From the NCBI GenBank assembly GCA_045615765.1, contig JAZLFM010000053.1, forward strand, positions 17,911 through 81,910: DNA of 64,000 nucleotides. The letters run 5' to 3'. Each line of letters opens with the position of its first letter. Within the stretch, counting starts at the first letter, position 1. A program made the position numbers and the translations under genes. This document shows positions 43,916 to 51,833 of this stretch, piece by piece. The DNA comes from UBA1715 sp045615765. Lineage in GTDB: Bacteria > Bacteroidota > Bacteroidia > Bacteroidales > UBA1715. The notes under the pieces were generated by a model. It had not been told where the DNA came from. It saw nothing but the letters and a program-made list of their open reading frames with translations, and did not search any database.

Positions 43916-43998
43916 AAATTGTACAACTTCCTGTAATATAGAGTGTTACGGATAGATGAAAATCGGAGTGCAAATTTTGAAGGAAAAGGGCAAAAAAA

Positions 43999-44022
43999 AA
44001 GCACTTACAGTTGTAAGTGCTT
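43999..44022 (-). terminator. Terminator downstream of the tRNA-Gly fragment
   Basis: On the minus strand AAGCACTTAC / GTAAGTGCTT with a 4-base loop is followed by T(9). It lies 12 bases beyond the 3' end of the tRNA fragment, as expected for the original tRNA transcription end. Confidence 0.85.
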
Positions 44023-44033
44023 GATTATCAGTG

Positions 44034-44075
44034 AGCGGGAAACGAGACTCGAACCCGCGACCCTTAGCTTGGAAG
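44034..44075 (-). other. 3' fragment of tRNA-Gly(TCC): attachment-site footprint
   Basis: Read on the minus strand, the segment starts in an anticodon loop CTTCCAA (anticodon TCC), continues through the 3' half of the anticodon stem, the T-arm with GGGTTCGAGTCTC, and the acceptor 3' strand TTTCCCGC plus discriminator. The whole 5' half (D-arm, acceptor 5' strand) is absent, replaced by unrelated AT-rich sequence. This is the standard footprint left when a tyrosine integrase recombines in a tRNA anticodon loop. Orientation implies the element lies at higher coordinates. Confidence 0.8.
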
Positions 44076-44135
44076 GGTGATATTTTATCTTTGTAAGTGA
44101 CTGAAAATCAATATAGAATATTGTTATTTTGAATG

Positions 44136-44160
44136 TTTCGCAAGTTTTTCGCAAGTTTTT
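44136..44160 (+). repeat. Tandem TTTCGCAAGTTT words, possible integrase arm sites
   Basis: CGCAAG occurs at 44139 and 44150 with an 11-base period (TTTCGCAAGTTTTTCGCAAG). The tandem GCGAGTTTTTT words in repeats B and C are similar. Regular helical spacing next to an attachment footprint is the usual layout of arm-type sites; this is inference. Confidence 0.35.
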
Positions 44161-44327
44161 TAGAAGATGACTTTCTCATTGAAATTGGCAGAAAAACGTC
44201 AGATTTTTGGTAAAACAATCTAAAAATACACTTTATGACCTTTCATAAAACCCTATTATGGGAACTTATTAGTAAGTGTTGTTTTTCATCCTAAAAATGA
44301 CTATCTTTGCAAAAAGATTTAAGTATT

Positions 44328-44505
44328 ATGGCAACTCGTAGTGAAATAAAAAAAACAGCAGTCTGAACTGATAAATTTAATGTTGAAAAAGGCAGGATTG
44401 ACAGAAGATGATATTTACCAAAGTGCTATACGTAGTTGGGTAAATAAGAACATTGATTTGCTGACAGCAACCGAGAGAAAAAGATTCAAATCAGTTTTGA
44501 TGTAA
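44328..44505 (+). pseudogene. Frameshifted antitoxin of a PIN toxin pair
   Basis: The frame starts MATRSEIKK and closes at a TGA at 44364. Skipping one base in the A8 run (44348-44355) restores a 58-residue reading KQQSELINLMLKKAGLTEDD and onward, ending TERKRFKSVLM at a TAA at 44503-44505 that overlaps the PIN gene start. The helical, basic product in this position is expected of an antitoxin. The extra A is either a real inactivating change or a homopolymer error. Confidence 0.6.
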
Positions 44506-44952
44506 TGATGAAAGAAGACATCTCTACACGGAAAATGAATGAAAACAGAGTGTTTGTTGATACAAATGTGCTCGTCAATTATATTATTGGTGAACAGAAA
44601 AATGTAGAGTGTATCAAATACTTGTTTACGCTAAAAGGGAAGACAATTTGTATTTCGTCTTTGAGTGTAGCACAAGTTGTTGCCATATTTCAAAAGAAAT
44701 GGGGTAACAATGACATTGAAAGACTTATAAAGCACTTTCAAACAAAGTTTAAGATACTGCCCTTCTCCGAAGATAACATAGAAAAAAAGTCTCTATATCA
44801 AACAATCCAATGATTATGAGGATAAAATGCAGTATTCAATAGGTTGTAAAGGTCGGTGTTTCTATTTTATCACAAATAACATTAAGGATTACCGAAACCT
44901 AATGAATATATCTGTGCTACACCCAGAAAAGGTTCGGACAATTAATAGGTAA
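44505..44952 (+). pseudogene. Frameshifted PIN-domain toxin
   Basis: The intact first part encodes a PIN ribonuclease start: RVFVDTNVLVNYIIGEQKN with the metal-binding Asp. The frame stops at 44811, but a one-base shift in the A7 run at 44782-44788 restores SNDYEDKMQYSIG, the second acidic PIN motif, and FYFITNNIKDYRN, the third, to a stop at 44950-44952. All three acidic motifs of a VapC-like toxin are thus present in two frames. The total would be about 149 residues. Confidence 0.7.
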
Positions 44953-45014
44953 TAAATTTAAGGCATATTAATAGATTGTGTTAAAAAGAAGCAAATAACA
45001 ATCAAATCTTAAAA

Positions 45015-45845
45015 ATGGCAAATAAAGTTTTCATTATAGAATCATTACCCCTATACGAAAAGCAAACGGGGACGGAACTATATCAAGAAATAAAGACTTA
45101 TGAGAATTTTCAATCTATATTATACACGATTTCAGATAAGAGCGATTTGATAGATAAATTGAATAGAATAAAGAATGGGATTAGTGTTCAGGACGTGGTT
45201 TATATACATTTTGAAATTCATGGTGACAAAGATGGTAGTGGTTTTTCTTTGAAAAATGAAGAAAAGTGTGCTTATCAGGATTTAACTAATATATTTGTAG
45301 ACATTAATAAAAAAACAGGGTGTAATTTGTATATAACTATGGCGGTTTGTTGTGGTTTAAACACTTTATTAGCGAATATGAGTGTACATGCAATGCCTTT
45401 CGCAGGAATTATTGCGTCTGAAGAACTTCTATATGTTGATGATTTACAAATACGTTTTTCCGAATTCTACAAATCACTTAGCACTTATGATAATATTTCT
45501 GTTGCTTTTAATGAGTTAAAAAACGCTAATTCTTCTGTTAAGACAATATATCGTTATATTGAGCCATATTGTATATTCTATAATGTTTGGCGAAAGTTTA
45601 TATCTTATTCAAAGAACCCTTGCTTTCAAAAGCAAAATTTGGAAAATAATGTTTTACCTAATTATGTACTAACTGAAGAGGGGGAAAAAAAATTTAATGA
45701 ACTGTTTCAGTCAAAAGATGTTCAAAATGAATCTTTTAAGGAACTTGCCAAGTCTTTCTTTTTGTTGGATATATATCCTGAAAATGAAAATAGATTTTTT
45801 GTTCCAAATTCGATTGAAAATATACCAAAATGTAACTATGATTAA
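45015..45845 (+). CDS. Putative CHAT/caspase-like protease
   Basis: The 276-residue protein has the local pattern of clan CD proteases: a hydrophobic strand ending in His-Gly (VVYIHFEIHGDKDGSGFSL, about residues 62-80) and, some 35 residues later, a strand ending in Cys (NLYITMAVCCGLNTLL). A helix LTNIFVDIN lies between. CHAT-type peptidases often act as effectors in bacterial defence or cell-death modules. A C-terminal basic region follows. The gene is AT-rich, in the cargo part of the integrated element, and has only one tiny candidate partner. Assignment is motif-based and unverified. Confidence 0.5.
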   Translation: MANKVFIIESLPLYEKQTGTELYQEIKTYENFQSILYTISDKSDLIDKLNRIKNGISVQDVVYIHFEIHGDKDGSGFSLKNEEKCAYQDLTNIFVDINKKTGCNLYITMAVCCGLNTLLANMSVHAMPFAGIIASEELLYVDDLQIRFSEFYKSLSTYDNISVAFNELKNANSSVKTIYRYIEPYCIFYNVWRKFISYSKNPCFQKQNLENNVLPNYVLTEEGEKKFNELFQSKDVQNESFKELAKSFFLLDIYPENENRFFVPNSIENIPKCNYD

Positions 45846-45847
45846 TT

Positions 45848-46063
45848 TTGCAAACACTTTATCATGCTGATTATTTGATTATTGAGATAACAGAAACAAC
45901 TATTGACTACGCAATAACCAACCATCAAATGAATAACGCACCTTTCACAAGTTGCTATCCCAGTTCTCTTATCCATCAAATCTTGTTCATACATATTTTT
46001 TTCACAGTAGGAAGTGTTTTTTTACTTTTTTTGTATCGTTTGCAAACGAAATTAGACTACTAA
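45848..46063 (+). CDS. Possible small membrane protein after the CHAT-like gene
   Basis: A 71-codon frame begins with TTG 2 bases after the upstream stop and ends with one hydrophobic segment (HQILFIHIFFTVGSVFLLFLY) and basic residues. Supporting evidence is only adjacency and the membrane segment. The AT-rich composition makes such frames common by chance. Confidence 0.25.
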   Translation: MQTLYHADYLIIEITETTIDYAITNHQMNNAPFTSCYPSSLIHQILFIHIFFTVGSVFLLFLYRLQTKLDY

Positions 46064-46204
46064 ATCTTAAATACTTGGTTATGTGAGAAATAAAATTCAT
46101 ACGGAAATTTCTGTTATCTTGGATAAGGAAATATGCAATAAATACCTATGCCCCCTTTAAAATAAAGAAATTAACAAAATTACTAACTTAAATATCTATT
46201 AACA

Positions 46205-47722
46205 ATGAAAAACAAATTTTTTTTAATTATCTGTTTTTTTTGTTTCCTTTTATATTCTTGTGATAAAGAAGATTTGGAAAAGAATAGTAACTCTCCTGTT
46301 GAAGAACAAAAAATGTCTGACGGGATGATGGTTTTAGGAGAAAAAATAAATGACCCATACGCTATTTATAATATGAGGTCAGCCTATGCACACTTAAAAT
46401 CAGACGGCGAAAATACTCCAATTGATGAAATCACCCCCAATAAGAAATATCTCAGATTTTTACCTAAAAATGAGGAAGAATTAGATTTGTTAAAAAATGA
46501 TACAAGCATAATTCTATATGATTTTCCTCTTGACTATGAAATAGACGTACAAGGGACATACTACCATGACCCAGAATTGCCAGAGACTGCAATTACTTGG
46601 CAGTATTGCGTTATTCCAATTGATAAAGAAATACCCGATATTCAACATGAGTTGATATATGAAGTCTTTATACCTGATTTTAGCGATAATGGGAACGACA
46701 CGATACTAAAAAGTTCTCCAGCATATGATGATTTTTATGAACAATTAGTCTATGAATCATATAAATTAACCAATAATATAAAACCGAATGAAAATAATTT
46801 GAAAGGGTTGTTTAAGAATGAAAGATGGAATCCCTCTGGACGTATTACGGTTCAAGATGATATTTTAGGAACCATTCCTCTTGAAGGTGCAAATGTTCAT
46901 GCAAGGTGGGCTACACATGTTGAAGATTGCTTTACAAATAGTAATGGAGAGTTTAGTATGAGTGGATTTCTTTATGAGGTAAATTATAGTATTAAATGGG
47001 AAAGGTATCATTATAGTATTAGAAGTGGAGAAGCTGGTCAAGCCTGGTATAATGGACCTAAAAAAAAGGGAGAATGGAATTTACATATAACAAGCGGTGC
47101 ATCAATTTTTTATGCAACAATACATAGGGCAGCCTATCATTATTATTATGGAAATATTGATGGACTAAAAAGACCTCCAGAAAAATCCGCATTAAAACCT
47201 CAATTGAAAATTGCGGCAATCAACGAAGAAAACAATGACATAAATGGTCAGCACGCTGCTTGGAAAAGGGTACTCGGCATTCTTAACTGGATAAAAATAT
47301 GGAATCCTCAACGAGATGATGATGACATATATGCAACGGTAATACACGAATTAACCCATGCATCGCACTGGGATATGAATCATAATGATTTTAATGACAC
47401 CGATGTTAAAGTAAAAGAAAGTTGGGCTCGTGGAGTGCAATGGTGGTTAACACGAAAGGTATATAAAAATTATCGAGGCGGTTCTACAATAACGCCTACA
47501 TATACTCAAATTGTCGTTGATTTAATAGATTCTAAAGCAGATGACTATAAAAATTTTGGAGCGGTTTTCCCTGAAGACCAAGTGACAGGTTATACAATAA
47601 AAGAGATAGAAGACGCACTAAAAGGTCAAAAGACATGGAATAATTGGCGAGATAATATTAAGAAAAAATATACTAATGGTACAGAAGATAAGATTGATGC
47701 ACTATTTTCTTATTGGGAGTAG
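46205..47722 (+). CDS. Putative zinc metalloprotease lipoprotein
   Basis: The 505-residue lipoprotein (signal ending FLLYSC) has an HExxH zinc site in VIHELTHASHWDMNH near residue 391, followed some 15 residues later by KESWARGVQWW with a candidate third ligand Glu. A carboxypeptidase-regulatory-like beta domain (IPLEGANVHARW ... TNSNGEFSMSG) lies about residues 215-260. Secreted zinc peptidases with such a domain are common in Bacteroidota. It is in the AT-rich plus-strand cargo and is followed by a small lipoprotein gene overlapping its 3' end. Confidence 0.7.
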   Translation: MKNKFFLIICFFCFLLYSCDKEDLEKNSNSPVEEQKMSDGMMVLGEKINDPYAIYNMRSAYAHLKSDGENTPIDEITPNKKYLRFLPKNEEELDLLKNDTSIILYDFPLDYEIDVQGTYYHDPELPETAITWQYCVIPIDKEIPDIQHELIYEVFIPDFSDNGNDTILKSSPAYDDFYEQLVYESYKLTNNIKPNENNLKGLFKNERWNPSGRITVQDDILGTIPLEGANVHARWATHVEDCFTNSNGEFSMSGFLYEVNYSIKWERYHYSIRSGEAGQAWYNGPKKKGEWNLHITSGASIFYATIHRAAYHYYYGNIDGLKRPPEKSALKPQLKIAAINEENNDINGQHAAWKRVLGILNWIKIWNPQRDDDDIYATVIHELTHASHWDMNHNDFNDTDVKVKESWARGVQWWLTRKVYKNYRGGSTITPTYTQIVVDLIDSKADDYKNFGAVFPEDQVTGYTIKEIEDALKGQKTWNNWRDNIKKKYTNGTEDKIDALFSYWE

Positions 47723-48095
47723 TGTAGGTTTTACACTTTTAATAAGTGGTTGTTGTAAAGAAAATGTTGATTATAGTGTAAAAGCGAAGTGGATTTATAT
47801 TAATGAAACTGAGCATATAATCACGTATGAACCAAGTCCAATTTGGGATGAGTTTAATATTTACCCCAAGGATACGGTAGTTTATATTCAAGAAGATGAG
47901 GGACCGAAATATGTAGAAGCAAAAAATTTTACACCTCCTATTAATGCGAAAGTTTTAATAGATAATGAACTCGACACTATATTAACCAAGAAGATTCACG
48001 ATGTTTCTGAATACGAATATCAAAAACTCTCTGAAAGGAATTATGAATTTACATTTAGATATACTGAACGTATTATTAATGTAACTTCTAAATAA
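47697..48095 (+). CDS. Small lipoprotein paired with the metalloprotease
   Basis: The 132-residue protein has a lipoprotein signal (FLIGSSVGFTLLISGC) and a beta-rich mature part (AKWIYINETEHIITYEP ... NYEFTFRYTERIINV). The ATG at 47697 is preferred; another in-frame ATG is at 47676, and both lie within the end of the metalloprotease gene. Overlap indicates coupling, so it may be a companion or inhibitor of the protease. It has no recognised family. Confidence 0.6.
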   Translation: MHYFLIGSSVGFTLLISGCCKENVDYSVKAKWIYINETEHIITYEPSPIWDEFNIYPKDTVVYIQEDEGPKYVEAKNFTPPINAKVLIDNELDTILTKKIHDVSEYEYQKLSERNYEFTFRYTERIINVTSK

Positions 48096-48137
48096 AATTG
48101 TCCATGAATAGGAATTTTTCCTGTTCATGGACAATTT
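48095..48137. terminator. Terminator between the cargo and the virus-like block
   Basis: AAATTGTCCATGAA-TAGGAA pairs with TTCC-TG-TTCATGGACAATTT around TTT, a very strong stem. It separates convergent transcription units ending at 48095 (plus) and 48137 (minus). Confidence 0.85.
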
Positions 48138-48418
48138 CAATCCTCTAAAAACAACCAACTATTTGCAATATCCGAAATTGTGTCATTGTCGGGTTCTTGT
48201 TCTCCATCGTCGCTTGTGCGAAGCAAATTCTTCAAAGGATAGATTTCCGTTGTGCTATTCCTCACGATTTTTTCACGAGCGTCAGCCGTAACAACAATTT
48301 TATTGCCCTTCTTGCTAATTGCGAGAACGTCATCGGCATTGTAACAATCATCAATGTAGTCTTGTACAATGTCGTAAATACATTGCTCTAAAGCGTGAAT
48401 GTCTTGTATCTTTCCCAT
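48137..48418 (-). CDS. Small acidic protein, last gene of the virus-like block
   Basis: The 93-residue acidic protein (YDIVQDYIDDCYNADDV ... TSDDGEQEPDNDT) has no signal peptide and no recognised family. It lies 17 bases downstream of the ATPase gene and at the end of the minus-strand block, so it is probably part of the same operon. Confidence 0.6.
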   Translation of the reverse strand: MGKIQDIHALEQCIYDIVQDYIDDCYNADDVLAISKKGNKIVVTADAREKIVRNSTTEIYPLKNLLRTSDDGEQEPDNDTISDIANSWLFLED

Positions 48419-48435
48419 CTTAAATACTTTTTTAA

Positions 48436-49797
48436 TTACACATTGATTTCTTCTTTACCCCCAAATCTATTCTTGATTGAGTGTGCCTTGAATTTTTCCA
48501 CCTCGATAGACACGTCCACATCGTGTTCAAATTCCTGCGAACCTCTGAAATTACCCTCTTTTGTGGTTTGGAACACGTAAACCCACGACTGACCTTTGTC
48601 GAGTTTCCGTAAATCTTCGGGTTCGTAGCCAATGGAATTGACGCTATCAATGAAAATCACGTCGTAACTTGTTGTGTCGTTCGGCATTTTGTCTATGACA
48701 AACAAGTTGCGATGGGCTATGTTGAAGCGTTTCATTTTCTCCTGCAATGTGTAACTGAACTTTTCTTCGTCGGAAACGTACAACACACGTTTGCCAAGTG
48801 TTGCAAGATATTGAGCCAACTGCAAAGCACAGGAACTTTTACCGTTTCCTGCCTTGCCGTAAATCATTATCTTGAACGGTTCCGACGGTGAGCCAATCAG
48901 TTGCTTCCACTTACCCGAAAAAGGGAGAATCTTGAAATTTGTCGCTAAAAATTCCACACTACCAAGAGCGTTTCCGCTTGCTACTTTTTTTTTATCCGAA
49001 ACACCTGCAATACCCCGAAGCCCTGCCAATGTCTGTTGGCTTAATTCGGGCGTGTCGGTTTCTCCGTCAATGTAGCGTTCCAAACTGCGTTTGATGTCCG
49101 CCATTTCGGAATTGAAACGCCCCGTCGTGTCTTTCGACGTTTCCACACGCTTCATCAACGCTTTTGCACGTTCTTTCACGTTCTCCTTTCCTTGAATCGA
49201 CAGATATGCCTTTACAATCCGTGCGTTCGGCATTACCGCAAACTCGCCACAGGTAGCCTTTAGTTCGTCAATGTTGACGATGTTGATTTCCGTCGTTCCC
49301 GGTGTTGCCAAAAGTTTGATGAGATTGCTTTGAATACGCATAATCGTATCGGCATAGTTTGAAGTTTTACGAATCTTCTTCTCCACTATTGCCTTTTGCA
49401 ACGAAGCAAGCAACAGGCGTACACGTTCACGAACGTCCGAAACCCTTTTGCCTTGCAGGTTGCAATAGCGTTTTATGAACGAGATTTCGGGTGAAAGGAT
49501 TTCAACGTATTCGCCCGAAAATTCCTTTTTCACTTTGGCTTTAGATTCTTTTTTAGGTTTTGAAACTTTGTTTTTTTCCACAACAACGTGATTGCTGTTA
49601 CTTTCTAATTCCTTGTTTACTCGGTCGATAAAGCGATTCAAAAGGTCTTTCGCTTCATCGTCGAAAAAGTCTTTCAAGTCTTCCCAATTTTCAGCCGATT
49701 CAAGAAAACCGTTGTCGCTTGCCATTTTTACTGTTTCGAGATGCAATCTGTCTTTGATTTCCGCCCATTTGCTGTTGATGTTACTAATTGTAATCAT
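48436..49797 (-). CDS. RadA-like RecA-fold ATPase with a long helical N-terminus
   Basis: The 453-residue protein has about 290 residues of charged helical sequence without a family, then a RecA-type ATPase: Walker A IMIYGKAGNGKSSCALQLA near residue 315, VLYVSDEE, Walker B YDVIFIDSVNSIG, and near the C-terminus HSIKNRFGG, the KNRFG motif characteristic of RadA/Sms. RadA acts as a branch-migration helicase, so a role in recombination or replication of the element is likely. The zinc finger of RadA is missing, and the N-terminal domain is unrelated to it. Confidence 0.75.
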   Translation of the reverse strand: MITISNINSKWAEIKDRLHLETVKMASDNGFLESAENWEDLKDFFDDEAKDLLNRFIDRVNKELESNSNHVVVEKNKVSKPKKESKAKVKKEFSGEYVEILSPEISFIKRYCNLQGKRVSDVRERVRLLLASLQKAIVEKKIRKTSNYADTIMRIQSNLIKLLATPGTTEINIVNIDELKATCGEFAVMPNARIVKAYLSIQGKENVKERAKALMKRVETSKDTTGRFNSEMADIKRSLERYIDGETDTPELSQQTLAGLRGIAGVSDKKKVASGNALGSVEFLATNFKILPFSGKWKQLIGSPSEPFKIMIYGKAGNGKSSCALQLAQYLATLGKRVLYVSDEEKFSYTLQEKMKRFNIAHRNLFVIDKMPNDTTSYDVIFIDSVNSIGYEPEDLRKLDKGQSWVYVFQTTKEGNFRGSQEFEHDVDVSIEVEKFKAHSIKNRFGGKEEINV

Positions 49798-49817
49798 ATC
49801 GTTATTTTTTATAGTTC

Positions 49818-51833
49818 TTAATTCATTTTTGCTTTTGCCATCTTCATTTTGAGCATAAGTGCTTTTGCACGTTTACGTTTCACTTCGCCATCGTCGTCGG
49901 ATTTTGGCTTGGCTCTTTGCGTAGGAATGTGCGACTTGTCGAAAGGAATTTTCTTCCATTCTCCGTTTTGATTCGATTGGGTTTCTTGTTCGTCCTTGCC
50001 AAAGTATCGTTCTGCCTGTTCAGCGTTGAGTTCAACCGAGATTCCAAATCTATCAAGAGTGTCGGTTAGGTCTGTCAATTTCAGTCTGTTTGTGTTTAAG
50101 TAGAATCCGACTGCCTTTACCGATTTGCCGTTTTTGTAGGAATTTGAAAAACCTCGTTGCCATTGTGTCCATACAGGGTCGTTGATGATTTGCTTGATTT
50201 CTTTCTTGTTTGCTGTGGTACGGTCAATGCACAAATACAAATCACCGTCGGAATCTGCCGTGATGAAGAAACCATACGACAACGAAAGAGGGCTGTCGTT
50301 TCTTTCGTCAGACCATTCCTGAATAACTTGAATTGCCTTTGAAGCAGGGTATTTTTTGTATGCCACTACTACGCCACCACCGTTTTTGTTTTCGGTGTCC
50401 TTTGGCAACAAAACGCCCTTACGGATAGAACCGTCTTTCATTGTAAACGAAATCAGTCTTGATTTTTCGGGGGCTTTTCCAAAACCTTTGAGTATGTTGC
50501 CTGTGATAATGTCACGGAGTTCACGGTTTGCAGACGCTTCTTTGGTAATCTTTTCCCAATCGTCGATAATACGTTTGTCGAGGTCTATGTAACTGCTATT
50601 GTTACGCCACAAATCATCGGTGTAGTTTTGTATTGCCATAAGTTTTTCGTGTCCCTCGTTGGCTATATTGTAGTCAATTGAACGTGTAGAATTGGCAACG
50701 GCAAACGAAATTGTAATATTGCTCGGAGCCATAGGGTTGTTTGCCTTACGGTTCACGTCAGCACCTAAACATATCGCCTTTGTATTCAAGTCAATCAAGC
50801 AACTGCGACCAGTATAGAAATATTCAATGATACGTGCCTTATAGTTCTTGGTGTTCGTTTCGTTCTGCTTGCGTTCCGCCTGTTCCACGTACTTTTGCTC
50901 AACCTCACGTTGTATTTCGTCCCAAGTGCGTTCGCCCGATTCCACAAGTTTTTGGAATTTTGGCGAGTTACGCATTGATTCAACAGCACGAACCTTTTGT
51001 TCCTCTATTTCGGCAAGTCGTTTGTCGCATTCCTTGCGTACTGCGTTTCTAAACTCGTCAGCAAGTTTCTTTGCCGTTTCCTTTGGCTCGTTCCCTGCTT
51101 TTGCAATAAGCGACAAAACAACCTCTTTCGTGTATGGTTTGCGAAGTACATCGCATTCGTACACACCCTTATATGCTGCATCGGCAAAAACCGACTGCCC
51201 ACTTGTACGTGCAAGCAACGGAGTTTCACGGACAAACTCGGCATTGAGTTTCATCGCTTCCACTTCCAAATCGTATTCGCCACGATTCTTCAACTGATTG
51301 ATTTTCTGTTTGTAGTTTCCAATCACGTTGTTGTAGAAGTCCTCTTGTTTGCTTGATTCCAAAATAGCCACACGTCCTGTAACTTTCTTTGCAATATCCT
51401 CGTCGGGGACTGATTTTGCAACGGGTTTCGGAGTAAACAAATAGCAAGGGTCGCCAACTGCCATAGTAAATTCCTCGTTGTCACGCATATATGCTTTTAC
51501 AACCTCGTCGCCATATTTATTGATGAAATCGTCGGTGTCAATCACGCTCGTCGAGTTTTTTTGGTTTGAAGCCGTATTTGCGTCGAGCGAACGGAGTTTC
51601 TTCTGTAACATCATCATCATACGTCGTTCGGCAGGAATAGCCGAAATAAGGTAGTCGTATGACGGTGGAATTTCGGGGAACTGACCTGTACGGTTGATTC
51701 GACCACGTTTTTGAACTTCCGTAGATACGTTCAGTTCATATTGTGCGATAACCATAACACGTGGCTTCACTTCCTCTCGTTTCAAGTTTGTCCCTTTGTT
51801 GTCAGTCGTGTGCCGACGCTCCTGTCGAGCCAC
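49818..51833 (-). CDS. C-terminal part of a Strawberry-notch-like helicase
   Basis: The 671-codon frame opens with GTG at 51833 and quickly reaches the second half of an SF2 helicase: RVMVIAQYELN and QKRGRINRTGQ (motif VI with Arg fingers), then a large middle/C-terminal region. It is the continuation of the frame 51802-53835: the first frame closes at a TGA, while this one is +1 relative to it over the shared 32 bases. So it is probably one helicase of about 1330 residues broken or programmed at this point. The last residues are AKALMLKMKMAKAK-MN, also found at the end of the methyltransferase. Confidence 0.75.
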   Translation of the reverse strand: MARQERRHTTDNKGTNLKREEVKPRVMVIAQYELNVSTEVQKRGRINRTGQFPEIPPSYDYLISAIPAERRMMMMLQKKLRSLDANTASNQKNSTSVIDTDDFINKYGDEVVKAYMRDNEEFTMAVGDPCYLFTPKPVAKSVPDEDIAKKVTGRVAILESSKQEDFYNNVIGNYKQKINQLKNRGEYDLEVEAMKLNAEFVRETPLLARTSGQSVFADAAYKGVYECDVLRKPYTKEVVLSLIAKAGNEPKETAKKLADEFRNAVRKECDKRLAEIEEQKVRAVESMRNSPKFQKLVESGERTWDEIQREVEQKYVEQAERKQNETNTKNYKARIIEYFYTGRSCLIDLNTKAICLGADVNRKANNPMAPSNITISFAVANSTRSIDYNIANEGHEKLMAIQNYTDDLWRNNSSYIDLDKRIIDDWEKITKEASANRELRDIITGNILKGFGKAPEKSRLISFTMKDGSIRKGVLLPKDTENKNGGGVVVAYKKYPASKAIQVIQEWSDERNDSPLSLSYGFFITADSDGDLYLCIDRTTANKKEIKQIINDPVWTQWQRGFSNSYKNGKSVKAVGFYLNTNRLKLTDLTDTLDRFGISVELNAEQAERYFGKDEQETQSNQNGEWKKIPFDKSHIPTQRAKPKSDDDGEVKRKRAKALMLKMKMAKAKMN

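Noticed and set aside
44034..44075. A functional tRNA gene
   Set aside because: Only the 3' half is present; no D-arm or 5' acceptor strand can be found in the flanking bases.
44328..48095. A classical integrase at the left border of the element
   Set aside because: None of the frames here has the Arg-His-Arg-Tyr pattern of tyrosine recombinases or the serine recombinase N-terminus.
48436..49797. The ATPase as an A32/FtsK-type genome packaging ATPase
   Set aside because: The KNRFG motif and the VSDEE/FIDSV arrangement point to RadA-type RecA proteins rather than packaging ATPases.
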